64,000 bases of DNA, from NCBI RefSeq assembly GCF_048087625.1, contig NZ_CP159805.1:1178001-1242000 (forward strand), in the 5' to 3' direction. The notes beneath the pieces were generated by a model. It made no database searches. It was not told the origin of the DNA and saw nothing but the letters and a program-made list of their open reading frames with translations. The stretch is from Pseudothioglobus sp905182815. GTDB lineage: Bacteria > Pseudomonadota > Gammaproteobacteria > PS1 > Pseudothioglobaceae. This document shows positions 36,716 through 44,860 of the stretch, piece by piece (the stretch's first letter is position 1; each line of letters begins with the position of its first letter). Both the position numbers and the translations under genes were made by a program.

Positions 36716-36750
36716 ATGATAATGATACTCATTCTCATTAACAATTGCAA
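36716..36750 (-). promoter_or_regulatory. Minus-strand sigma70 promoter overlapped by Fur box
   Basis: Two overlapping promoters read leftwards: TTGCAA (36745-36750) with TATCAT (36722-36727), and TTGTTA (36739-36744) with TATCAT (36716-36721), each with a 17-base spacer. The Fur box covers the -10 and spacer. Confidence 0.55.
36718..36736. promoter_or_regulatory. Fur box
   Basis: GATAATGATACTCATTCTC matches the 19-base consensus GATAATGATAATCATTATC at 17 of 19 positions. Fur is encoded at 49.2 kb. The box overlaps a minus-strand promoter and lies 115 bases before the plus-strand CDF transporter, which it would be expected to control less well. Confidence 0.8.
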
Positions 36751-36850
36751 GCTATATTTAAAAAAATATTTAAATTAAATGATTTCAATGAAAAAATAAA
36801 GGCATTTAACTTAAAATAGGTCGTTAAGTACTTGAACTATTAAGTTATCA

Positions 36851-37987
36851 ATGCACTCTATAAATCGCACTAAAGAAAGTCAAAAAGCTACCGTTATAGG
36901 AGCAATTATTGATTTTTTACTTTCTGTTATAAAAGTTTCTCTTGGAATCATAGGTCAATCAGGAGCCCTTATTGCAGATGGAATTCATTCTTTCTCAGAT
37001 CTCCTCACGGACTGGGTTACATGGTATGCCGCAAAACTTTCTGGAGAAGCGCCCGATGCGGATCATCCTTACGGACATGAAAGATTTGAAACGGTTGCGA
37101 CTTTAGGATTAAGTATCTTTTTAGCAATAGTTGGTACTATTATTATTTTTGATGGATTTGGTCGTTTCAGCAATTCCAATGCTCTAAAGCACGAAAACTG
37201 GTTAATTGCTGCTGCTGCATTATCAATTCTTAGTAAAGAAGCTTTGTATTGGTATACAGTTAAAGTTGCTAAAAATATTAAGTCTGACTTACTTAAAGCA
37301 AATGCTTGGCATCATAGAACTGATGCATTTTCCTCTATAGTTGTTGTTATTGGAATAATAGGTGCTGCCAATGGATACTTTTTCCTAGATAGCGTTGCTG
37401 CAATTATAGTTGGCTTAATGATTATTTATATTGGCTGGCAACTTGGATTTGAAGCGACTAAAGAATTAGTAGATACTTCAATTGATCCAGAAGACATAAA
37501 AAATCTTCATAAAGCACTTGCTGATATTAAAGGTGTAAATAGCGTTCATACATTAAGAACCAGAAAAGTTGGTCATAAAAAATCGGCTGACGTTCATGTC
37601 CAGGTCAATCCATTTTTATCCGTTAGTGAGGGTCATATAATAAGTGTTAGCGTTGAGAGAGTTGCGAAAGAGTGTATAGAGGAGCTTGATGACGTTACTG
37701 TTCACATTGATCCTGAAAATGATGAAGAAAAAGAAGATGCGCCTTATAAGGACCTTCCAGAGAGAGCCCAAGCATTAAAGATCATTAGTCAGTCGCTCAA
37801 ACTTGAGAATTGCTCTTATACAATTGAAAGAACCCAACTGCACTATCTAGAGGGTGAAATACTAGTGGACTTTTATCTTTCGGTTGATTATTTAGATAAT
37901 AATGAAATTAGTACGATCAATTTTAATCTCAGCGAAATTATAAAAAAACTTCCAGGATTTGGCGAAGTAAAGGTTTACTTTAGTTAA
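36851..37987 (+). CDS. Cation diffusion facilitator, FieF-like
   Basis: A 378-residue metal-proton antiporter of the CDF family (zinc, iron or manganese export). Six membrane segments in the first about 200 residues. Metal-site motifs are LIADGIHSFSDLLTDW (helix 2) and NAWHHRTDAFSS (helix 5), with the family PDADHPYGHERFET after helix 2. It is about 80 residues longer than FieF: the normal cytoplasmic dimerisation domain (HVQVNPFLSVSEGH) is followed by a second region of similar size. Metal specificity cannot be assigned. It lies downstream of the Fur-box gap and is convergent with ruvC. Confidence 0.88.
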   Translation: MHSINRTKESQKATVIGAIIDFLLSVIKVSLGIIGQSGALIADGIHSFSDLLTDWVTWYAAKLSGEAPDADHPYGHERFETVATLGLSIFLAIVGTIIIFDGFGRFSNSNALKHENWLIAAAALSILSKEALYWYTVKVAKNIKSDLLKANAWHHRTDAFSSIVVVIGIIGAANGYFFLDSVAAIIVGLMIIYIGWQLGFEATKELVDTSIDPEDIKNLHKALADIKGVNSVHTLRTRKVGHKKSADVHVQVNPFLSVSEGHIISVSVERVAKECIEELDDVTVHIDPENDEEKEDAPYKDLPERAQALKIISQSLKLENCSYTIERTQLHYLEGEILVDFYLSVDYLDNNEISTINFNLSEIIKKLPGFGEVKVYFS

Positions 37988-37990
37988 TTT

Positions 37991-38461
37991 TTATAGCGCA
38001 TGGTAAGCATGACAAATGGCTCCTGCTAGTGCGTCTCCAGCATCTTCTTGTGGTGCTTTATTTAATTTGAGGAGCTGCTGCACCATAAAAGAAACCTGCT
38101 CTTTCGATGCGTGACCTCTTCCAACAACTGCCTTTTTAATTTGATTGGCTGTGTAATCTACAATTGGAATACCTTGGCCTCCAGTAGCAGAAATAATAGC
38201 GCCGCGAGCATGTCCAAGTTTAATTGCAGCATCAGGATTTGGCCTATCAGGCCTCATAAATACTCTTTCAATGACGACTATATCAATTTCATGCTTGGCG
38301 ATAACCTCTTTAACGCCCTCATATATTGTAATAATTCTCTCATTTAAATCACCCTGAGTTCTGATACAACCACTACTAAGATATGTAAATTTTAGTTTAT
38401 TTGCCTCAATTAAACCAAAACCAGTAATTCTAGAGCCAGGATCTATACCAAGTATTTTCAT
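37991..38461 (-). CDS. ruvC: Holliday junction resolvase RuvC
   Basis: Endonuclease that cuts four-way junctions after RuvAB branch migration. It is 156 residues. Acidic active-site residues are in ILGIDPGSRITGFG, VVIERVF and the C-terminal QEDAGDALAGAICHA. It is a single gene between the convergent CDF transporter (3 bases) and the divergent thioredoxin. It is not linked to ruvA or ruvB or yebC. Confidence 0.97.
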   Translation of the reverse strand: MKILGIDPGSRITGFGLIEANKLKFTYLSSGCIRTQGDLNERIITIYEGVKEVIAKHEIDIVVIERVFMRPDRPNPDAAIKLGHARGAIISATGGQGIPIVDYTANQIKKAVVGRGHASKEQVSFMVQQLLKLNKAPQEDAGDALAGAICHAYHAL

Positions 38462-38549
38462 TGGGATATTTTATCAGCTATGTAAAAACTAACCAGTATT
38501 TTAGTAAAAAAGTTATAATACTTTTTAAAAATTTTTAAAAGGAAAATTT

Positions 38550-38915
38550 ATGGCAGTAATTGAGCTTTCACAAGCAAATTTAGATGAGACTATTAACAAT
38601 AATGAAATTGTAATTATTGATTTCTGGGCTCCTTGGTGTGGTCCATGTATTCAGTTTGCTCCAACCTTTAAAGAAATCTCTGAGAAGCTTGATGGAGTGA
38701 CCTTTGCTAAAGTCAACACTGAAGATGAACAAGAACTTGGCGCTCAATTTCAAATTAGATCAATCCCAACTTTAATGATTTTTAGAGATGGAATTGGAAT
38801 TTTTTCACAGCCAGGGTCTATGTCTGGAAAAGACTTAGAAGACTTATTAGAAAAAGCTAAATCAATTGACATGGATGAAGTAAGAAAAGAACTTGAAGAT
38901 CAAAAACAAACCTAG
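38550..38915 (+). CDS. Thioredoxin
   Basis: A 121-residue thioredoxin with the canonical active site FWAPWCGPCIQFAP and the cis-Pro loop RSIPTLMIFRDG. It is slightly longer than TrxA (about 108) through an acidic, Lys-rich C-terminal tail. No signal peptide. A TATAAT lies at 38514-38519, between AGTATT and AATACT arms of a dyad, and AAGGA precedes the ATG. Its stop overlaps the convergent ArsC-family gene by 4 bases. It may be the main thioredoxin or a second one; trxA is not otherwise seen. Confidence 0.92.
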   Translation: MAVIELSQANLDETINNNEIVIIDFWAPWCGPCIQFAPTFKEISEKLDGVTFAKVNTEDEQELGAQFQIRSIPTLMIFRDGIGIFSQPGSMSGKDLEDLLEKAKSIDMDEVRKELEDQKQT

Positions 38916-39253
38916 CTAAAAAAATCTAAATATTTCTGCTCACTAAAGCCCACCATTATTTTGTCATCCCTTATCGTAACTGGTCTCTTAATTAAAGTTG
39001 GGTATTTCAAAATTAACTCAAAATTAATATTATCTTTTTCACTTTCAGTTAATGTTCGATAGGTGGTTGAGCGCTTATTTATAAAAACCTCCAATCCAAC
39101 TTTTTCAATCATTTTTTGAAGTTCATTTTTTGAAATTGGATCCACTCTAAAGTCTATAAATTCATAAGCTATATCATTAGTAGATAAATACTTAAGAGCT
39201 TTTTTGACGGTATCACAGTTCTTGATGCCATAAATTTTATTATTGCTAATCAT
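38912..39253 (-). CDS. ArsC-family reductase-like protein (YffB type)
   Basis: A 113-residue (or 120, if the ATG at 39274 is used) thioredoxin-fold protein of the ArsC/Spx family. One conserved Cys in YGIKNCDTVKKALKYL and Arg in LIKRPVTIRDDKIMVGFSE fit YffB, whose role is unclear (glutathione-dependent thiol reductase suggested). Neither start has a strong ribosome site; the shorter begins closer to the fold. It ends the ruvB-tol-glyS-dtd run, 27-48 bases after dtd. Confidence 0.8.
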   Translation of the reverse strand: MISNNKIYGIKNCDTVKKALKYLSTNDIAYEFIDFRVDPISKNELQKMIEKVGLEVFINKRSTTYRTLTESEKDNINFELILKYPTLIKRPVTIRDDKIMVGFSEQKYLDFFS

Positions 39254-39300
39254 AATAAATATTGGAAAATACATTGAAGACAGATAAAAGCATAAATTAC

Positions 39301-39738
39301 TTAAGTTTCTAAAAGAAAGGTTACTGGCCCATCATTAACAAGTGAAACCTGCATATCCACTCCAAAAATACCGCTTTCAGTAATGGTGCCCATAGATTGA
39401 GTTTTTTCAAGAAAATTATTGTATAGTTTTTCTGCTTCAGTTGGCAGCATTGCTGCTGAAAAACCTGCCCTTGTTCCGTTCTTGGTGTCAACTGCAAGAG
39501 TAAATTGAGATACGATTAAAAGCTCTCCATTTATATCACGAATACTTAAATTCATCTTCTCATCTGAATCTGGAAAAACTCGATATGAGAGTATTTTTTT
39601 TACCATCTTATCTGCGGACATCATGTCATCTTGCTTTTCAATACCAATAAAAACTAGCAGACCTTTACTAATTTGACCCACTACTTTTCCTTCAACTTCA
39701 ACCTTTGAAGAGCTTACTCTTTGAATCAAAGCTTTCAT
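39301..39738 (-). CDS. dtd: D-aminoacyl-tRNA deacylase
   Basis: Removes D-amino acids (and glycine mischarged on tRNA-Ala) from tRNA. It is 145 residues. Motifs: MKALIQRVSSSKVEVEG at the N terminus, LIVSQFTLAVDTKNGTRAGFS and the Gly-cisPro loop VNDGPVTF. It follows glyS by 4 bases, a pairing that makes sense because Dtd also clears glycine-mischarged tRNA; this functional reading is inference. Confidence 0.95.
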   Translation of the reverse strand: MKALIQRVSSSKVEVEGKVVGQISKGLLVFIGIEKQDDMMSADKMVKKILSYRVFPDSDEKMNLSIRDINGELLIVSQFTLAVDTKNGTRAGFSAAMLPTEAEKLYNNFLEKTQSMGTITESGIFGVDMQVSLVNDGPVTFLLET

Positions 39739-39742
39739 TTAA

Positions 39743-41779
39743 TTATGATGAGAGGTGAGAAATATCAGCAACAGATAAAAACAGAGCTCTAACTCGACTA
39801 ATCAGAGCAAGTCGAGCCTCACGTACTTTTAAATCCTCTGTATTAACCATAACATTATCAAAGAATGTATCTATCACCTCTTTTAATTCAAGCAACGAGC
39901 GCATGGTCGTCTTGTAATCTTTCTTATCTGATAATTGTTTAGATAGTAACTCTGTAGCTTTATAAAGATTTTTTTCTGAGTCTTCAATTAACGCCTCAGA
40001 ATTAAGGTCATTATGATGTTCAGTTGAATCTTTAAGAATATTTGCAATTCTTTTATTTGACTCAATCAAGCTCTTGGAATCAGCACTTTTAGTAAACTCA
40101 TTAAGCGCTTCAACTCTCAAATGAAAATCAAACGGTGAATCTGGACTAACTGCCAAAACAGCTTCATACACGTTGCTATCGATATTAGCATCTTTATAGT
40201 AGGCTTTTAGTCGCTCCATCATAAATTTATAGATTGAGTCAGAGATGCTTCTATCTACTTCCTCTAGGTGTAAATCTAGAGAAAATTTAATTAATGACTT
40301 AAGGTTTAATTCTATTTTGGCCTCAAGCAGTATTCGTAGCAATCCAAGAGCTAGCCTTCTAAGTGCATAGGGGTCTTTAGAGCCTGTTGGAGCCTGTCCA
40401 ATTCCATAAATACCAGTAATAGTATCTAGCTTATCCGCGATTGCAACTACAAGACCTTCACTTGTGGAGGGTAATGTATCTCCTGAAAACCGAGGTTGAT
40501 AGTGCTCTCTAATAGCTATTGAAACAGCTTTTGACTCTCCATCATTAAGGGCATAATAGCCGCCCATAATTCCTTGTAAATCTGCAAATTCACCAACCAT
40601 TTCACTTAAAAGATCAGATTTGCATAAAAGACCGGCGCGAGAAGATTCTTTAGGGTCAAATCCAACCAATTCAGCAATATAAGAACTTAGGTGCTCTATC
40701 CGTTTCGCTTTTTGAGCCATGGAGCCAAGAGACTTCATAAATAAAACGTTATCCAGCCCATCTATTCTCTGGTCAAGTCTGACGGCCTTATCTTGGTTCC
40801 AAAAAAACTCAGAATCTGATAGTCTAGGATGAATAACCCTCTCATTGCCCTCAATAACTACTTTTAAATTACTCGATTCAATGTTTGCAACAGAAATAAA
40901 TAATGGTAACAACCCCCCCTTACTGTCTACTAAATGAAAGTATTTTTGGTGTGACTTCATTGCCGATATCAGAGCCTCGTGAGGAACTGATAGGAATTTT
41001 TCATCAAACTTTCCAGCAAAAGCTCTAGGGTACTCAACTAGGGAACAAACTTCATCCAGCAAAGATTCATCTATAACTACTTCAGCATTATTTTGCTTTG
41101 CTACTAATAAAACCTGCTCACGGATAATCTCTTTGCGCTTTTTAAAATCAACAATGATTTGAGCACTTTTTGACATAACCAACTCATACTCGCTCGCGTG
41201 TGAAAGTTCAATAGTAAGATCTTTTTGAAATCTTAAGCCCCTCGTAACTCTTCCACTTTCAAGTCCCATTATTTGTGCTGGAACAATCTCTTTATCAAGC
41301 ATTACAACAAGCCAGTGGACGGGCCTAACAAACGAATGGTCTGCACTGCCCCATTTCATTGTCCTTGTAATTGGAATATTTTTAATTGAGCTTTCTATGA
41401 TTCTTGGCAAGAGACTACTAATAATTTGACCAGCCTCTTCTTTTGAGTAAAAGTAGTATTCTTTGCCGCCTAATTGCTTTTTTTTAAGCTGACTTAAATC
41501 AACTCCACAAGATTTTGCAAAGCCATTAATCGCCATTTCTGGAGATTCTGTTGAAGGGCCTTTTTTTTCTATAACTTGGTCTTTTTGTTTGCTTTGTAGC
41601 TCTTTAATAGATACAGCCAAGCGCCTTGGGGTAGCGAAAGACACGATACTAGATGAAGAAATATTAATCTTTTTAAGTTCATCAGCAATATTGTTCTTAA
41701 GGGATTCTGAAAGCTTCAATAAAAGCTTTGGAGGCAGTTCTTCAGTTCCTAATTCCAATAAAAAATCATGTGTTTTCAT
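39743..41779 (-). CDS. glyS: Glycyl-tRNA synthetase beta subunit
   Basis: Large subunit of the tetrameric bacterial GlyRS; binds tRNA-Gly. It is 678 residues, starting LLELGTEELPPKLL, with MKSHQKYF and HD-like and C-terminal anticodon-binding parts (DPYALRRLALGLLRILLE). The alpha subunit gene glyQ is at 54.4 kb on the other strand, so the usual glyQS operon is broken. It is the sixth gene in the run from ruvB and is 14 bases after tolA. Confidence 0.96.
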   Translation of the reverse strand: MKTHDFLLELGTEELPPKLLLKLSESLKNNIADELKKINISSSSIVSFATPRRLAVSIKELQSKQKDQVIEKKGPSTESPEMAINGFAKSCGVDLSQLKKKQLGGKEYYFYSKEEAGQIISSLLPRIIESSIKNIPITRTMKWGSADHSFVRPVHWLVVMLDKEIVPAQIMGLESGRVTRGLRFQKDLTIELSHASEYELVMSKSAQIIVDFKKRKEIIREQVLLVAKQNNAEVVIDESLLDEVCSLVEYPRAFAGKFDEKFLSVPHEALISAMKSHQKYFHLVDSKGGLLPLFISVANIESSNLKVVIEGNERVIHPRLSDSEFFWNQDKAVRLDQRIDGLDNVLFMKSLGSMAQKAKRIEHLSSYIAELVGFDPKESSRAGLLCKSDLLSEMVGEFADLQGIMGGYYALNDGESKAVSIAIREHYQPRFSGDTLPSTSEGLVVAIADKLDTITGIYGIGQAPTGSKDPYALRRLALGLLRILLEAKIELNLKSLIKFSLDLHLEEVDRSISDSIYKFMMERLKAYYKDANIDSNVYEAVLAVSPDSPFDFHLRVEALNEFTKSADSKSLIESNKRIANILKDSTEHHNDLNSEALIEDSEKNLYKATELLSKQLSDKKDYKTTMRSLLELKEVIDTFFDNVMVNTEDLKVREARLALISRVRALFLSVADISHLSS

Positions 41780-41793
41780 AGATAATATTTAGA

Positions 41794-43335
41794 TTAATTG
41801 ACACTAAATATAAAGTAAAGCTCTTTGTCAAATACAGCCTCATCAGGAGCCCCAGGAAGTGGTGAGGCTTTATTTACAGCTCTTTCAATTGAGTCCTTGA
41901 ATGACTTTCCAAGAGAACTATTACCAACATTAGCATTTTTAACATCTACCGCCTTAACATTTCCATCTCTATCTTGAACAACATAAACTTCAGCTGTCCA
42001 ATCATCTTCAGCTGACTGGTACCTCCAAAAGGTTTTAACCCTGGCCGCTATATTATTTATATAAGCATTCTGAAGGGTATTAAGTTGATCTTCAATGATT
42101 AATGATCTTGCTGTATCTTGCTCATCTTGAACTTCTTTAGCAAGGAGCTGTCTATATTGAATTTCAGCTTCGGCCTCTTTAAGCGCTGCTATTTCTAATT
42201 CCAATTGATCCTTATTCTGCTGATCTTCTTCTAACTGTTTGGATGCCTCTTTGACGAGTAATTCAGCATCCTTAGTTTCTGCTTCAATAGCAATTTGCTT
42301 AACTTCAGCTGCTTTAATTTTAATTTCTAAGGCGACACGCTTTGCTTCTGCTAATTTTAATTTCAGCTCTTCAGCAATTCGTTTCGCTTCAGACTCCCGA
42401 AATTCTTTTTCAGCATTCTTTGCTTTAGCCTCTTCATTTATACGTATTTCCTCAGCTTCTTTTACTAATGCAGTTGCTTCTTTTGCTAATATTTCCGCTT
42501 CTTGAGTTTTAGCCTCTTCGGCTTTTCGTTTTATTTCTGCAAGTTTTGTTTTAACTTCCTCTTGCTTTCGTTTTGCTTCAGCTAGCTCAATCTTTTTAGC
42601 CGCAGCCTCAACAAGAATCTCAGCCTCTTTAGTCTTAGCTTCTTCAGCTATACGCTTCACTTCAGCTTTTTTTGCCTTGTCCTGTTCAATTTTTGTCTTT
42701 GTCTCAGCATCAGCAATTATTTCATTAGCTTTACTCGCTTGAATTTCAGCTTCTTTAGTCTTGGCCTCTTCCGATTTGCGCTGAAGTTCTGCCATAATTT
42801 TTTTAGCTTTTGCCTTTAGAGCCTCCTGCTCTGCAACTTTCTGATCTTTTTGAGCAGTCTCTGATCTCTTTTCTTCGCTTTTAATCTTTTGTTGCTTTTG
42901 TTTCTCTACGTCTTTTAACCGCTCTTGCTCTGCTTCAATTATCTCCATATCAATCATAACTGCTTGAACTGGCGCAGAAGGCAAGATACTTGAGTTTTGC
43001 TCTGGAGGACTCCAGCGCTCAACATTTGCATACAGTAAACCAAATAGAAGAGATGCATGTAAGATAACTGCGGCCCAAAAAGCGATTGGATGTTTTTTAG
43101 ATATCTTAACCATTGGCTGCATCATTGTATTGATGAGGCCTAATATAAATAAGGCGAATTTTTTTAGGTACTTGTAAAGAACACTTGAAGCCTTAATAAT
43201 GAAATTTTTAAATCCAGAGGTTTTAGCTTCTTGCACATCTGAAGACTTCCCTTTATCTTTTTCTTCTGAGTCTAATTCTGCTTTTTTAGGTATTAAGTTA
43301 CTAAAAAACTGAGTAATTTTTTTAAAAAAATTCAT
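41794..43335 (-). CDS. tolA: TolA energy-transducing envelope protein, extended N terminus
   Basis: Links TolQR in the inner membrane to Pal/TolB at the outer membrane during division. It is 513 residues. Unusually, about 80 residues precede the main membrane helix (about 84-103, AFWAAVILHASLLFGLLYA), with a second hydrophobic stretch at 60-73; E. coli TolA has its helix near residue 14. Then comes a long Ala/Glu/Lys-rich coiled coil (about 133-400) with repeated KxxEAK(T/A)KEAEI units and a C-terminal domain (about 415-513, NIAARVKTFWRY, SPLPGAPDEAVFDKEL). tolB and pal do not follow; glyS does. Confidence 0.92.
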   Translation of the reverse strand: MNFFKKITQFFSNLIPKKAELDSEEKDKGKSSDVQEAKTSGFKNFIIKASSVLYKYLKKFALFILGLINTMMQPMVKISKKHPIAFWAAVILHASLLFGLLYANVERWSPPEQNSSILPSAPVQAVMIDMEIIEAEQERLKDVEKQKQQKIKSEEKRSETAQKDQKVAEQEALKAKAKKIMAELQRKSEEAKTKEAEIQASKANEIIADAETKTKIEQDKAKKAEVKRIAEEAKTKEAEILVEAAAKKIELAEAKRKQEEVKTKLAEIKRKAEEAKTQEAEILAKEATALVKEAEEIRINEEAKAKNAEKEFRESEAKRIAEELKLKLAEAKRVALEIKIKAAEVKQIAIEAETKDAELLVKEASKQLEEDQQNKDQLELEIAALKEAEAEIQYRQLLAKEVQDEQDTARSLIIEDQLNTLQNAYINNIAARVKTFWRYQSAEDDWTAEVYVVQDRDGNVKAVDVKNANVGNSSLGKSFKDSIERAVNKASPLPGAPDEAVFDKELYFIFSVN

Positions 43336-43348
43336 AATTAGAATTCAA

Positions 43349-43801
43349 CTAATTTGGGTTTTCGGTCATAAAGCCAACCTTATCAATCTTGCCATACTGT
43401 TTTAATACAGCAATAATTTCAATAACTTTTTCGTAAGCTACTTTTTTATCACCCCTAACAAAAACTTGCATATCTGGATAAATCTCTTTTCGAGCAAGCA
43501 CTTGATTTATAGCCACATTTAATGAAACTGGTTCAAGATCTTCAATCGCGTCCATTCCAGGACTGGTCATTGGATTTATAAAGTAGTTTCCATCTACATC
43601 AACTGAAATAATTGAAGGCTGCTGGTCTTGGTAATCAACAACTCCTGCAGGGGCGCTTGGCAAGTCAACCTCAACACCTTGCTCAATAATTGGGGTAGTC
43701 ATCATAAAGATAACTAAAAGCACTAGCATTACATCAATATACGGAACGATATTAATATCTGCATGGATATCAGGCCTTGAGCGCCTAGGCAGTTCTATCA
43801 T
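43349..43801 (-). CDS. tolR: TolR proton-channel protein
   Basis: A 150-residue ExbD/TolR protein with one membrane helix (about 21-42, VPYIDVMLVLLVIFMMTTP) carrying the essential Asp, and a periplasmic domain ending KIDKVGFMTENPN. It works with TolQ to energise TolA. It overlaps tolQ by 4 bases and precedes tolA by 13. The genetic context rules out ExbD. Confidence 0.95.
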   Translation of the reverse strand: MIELPRRSRPDIHADINIVPYIDVMLVLLVIFMMTTPIIEQGVEVDLPSAPAGVVDYQDQQPSIISVDVDGNYFINPMTSPGMDAIEDLEPVSLNVAINQVLARKEIYPDMQVFVRGDKKVAYEKVIEIIAVLKQYGKIDKVGFMTENPN

Positions 43802-44469
43802 TTTTGTCTCTGTAGGATTACAAAAATCTCTTCCACAAATGCGGTGTACTTATTACCAATTTCCTCAACATGCGAAACTAATCTGTTGTAAGCAATAGTA
43901 GCGGGTATTGCCGCAAAAAGTCCAAAAGCAGTTGCAATAAGAGCTTCCGCAATACCAGGAGCAACAATTGCTATCGTTGCCTGCTTAACTGATGCAAGAC
44001 CAATAAATGAATGCATGATTCCCCAAACTGTGCCAAAAAGACCAATATAAGGGCTCGATGATGCAATCATCGCAAGAATAGAAAGGCTAGAGTCAAGCCG
44101 ATCAATCTCATTACTCGCAGAAGTATTCATTGACCTATAAGCTCTTTCAGAATTCATAATGCGTAATTGACTTGACGTGGACTTGCTATGAGTAAACTCT
44201 TTGTAGCCAGAGCCAAAAATATCTTCCATTGCAGTCCAGTCAGAGGCTAAAGGAGGTAAATTTTTATACAGAACAGACAGCTCACTTTCTCTTTCAAATT
44301 CTTGGTGAAAATTTTCAACATCATTGGATGCATCCATCAATATCTTTTTCTTAGACATAATTACAGTCCAAGAGTAAATTGACATCAAGACCAATATAAT
44401 CATAACTAACTGAACAACAAGTCCAGCGCTAAATATTAAGCCAACAATTGATAAGCTATTTTCTTCCAT
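43798..44469 (-). CDS. tolQ: TolQ proton-channel protein
   Basis: A 223-residue MotA/TolQ/ExbB protein with three membrane helices: about residues 10-32, 133-155 and 168-192 (GIAEALIATAFGLFAAIPATIAYN). The family GLFGTVWGIMHSF loop is present. Its start overlaps ybgC by 14 bases and its end overlaps tolR by 4. Confidence 0.95.
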   Translation of the reverse strand: MEENSLSIVGLIFSAGLVVQLVMIILVLMSIYSWTVIMSKKKILMDASNDVENFHQEFERESELSVLYKNLPPLASDWTAMEDIFGSGYKEFTHSKSTSSQLRIMNSERAYRSMNTSASNEIDRLDSSLSILAMIASSSPYIGLFGTVWGIMHSFIGLASVKQATIAIVAPGIAEALIATAFGLFAAIPATIAYNRLVSHVEEIGNKYTAFVEEIFVILQRQK

Positions 44470-44860
44470 TTAGTTTCTCCATGATTTCTTGCGGAAAAGC
44501 GCAAGGCTTTAAATTATTTTTTAATACAGAAACCACCTTTACTTCAGCCTCAAATAATACCGTACTTTTTTCTATATTCGTTATTTTCTGAGCAAAAATT
44601 AAGCTCGCATGTTTAACTAATTCAATACTAGTTTGAACCTCAATAGTGTCATCAAGAAAAGCGGGTATTAGATAATCTGCCTTCACAGACTTCACAACAA
44701 AGACTAGCCCAATTTCTTCTGCAATAATTGCTAGCTCAAAACCAAGTTCACGGAGATGCTCAGTCCTACCCCTTTCAATATACTTTAAATAATTAGCATA
44801 ATAAACAACGCCGCCAGCATCTGTGTCTTCATAATAGACTCTTATAGTTAAACTACTCAT
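44456..44860 (-). CDS. ybgC: Tol-Pal-associated acyl-CoA thioesterase YbgC
   Basis: Hotdog-fold thioesterase, 134 residues. The active-site Asp is in VYYEDTDAGGVVYYANYLKY, followed by ERGRTEHLRELG. YbgC hydrolyses short acyl-CoAs or long-chain acyl carriers and is conserved at the head of tol operons. It overlaps ruvB by 4 bases and tolQ by 14. Confidence 0.95.
   Translation of the reverse strand: MSSLTIRVYYEDTDAGGVVYYANYLKYIERGRTEHLRELGFELAIIAEEIGLVFVVKSVKADYLIPAFLDDTIEVQTSIELVKHASLIFAQKITNIEKSTVLFEAEVKVVSVLKNNLKPCAFPQEIMEKLNGRK

Larger units (their letters stand above)
36433..36850. other. 418-base gap without a recognisable protein gene
   Basis: This gap holds a strong minus-strand terminator (36453-36486), a Fur box (36718-36736) and minus-strand promoter elements (36716-36750), listed separately. 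Only short frames occur: a 27-codon minus frame at about 36535-36618 and a 9-codon plus frame at 36531 with an AAGGAAG site before it. No tRNA-like fold was found. Confidence 0.6.

Noticed and set aside
36555..36740. Plus-strand open frame of about 50 codons ending in the Fur box
   Set aside because: No ATG or ribosome site, only a TTG; the stop lies inside the Fur box and the protein resembles nothing known. Probably chance.
42239..42505. Plus-strand frame opposite tolA rich in Ser and Ala
   Set aside because: It is the antisense shadow of the Ala/Glu/Lys coiled coil of TolA and has no start signals.
42200..42930. Tandem DNA repeat in tolA
   Set aside because: Repeats are at protein level (AK/EAE units) with diverged codons, normal for TolA helical domains; not a DNA repeat element.
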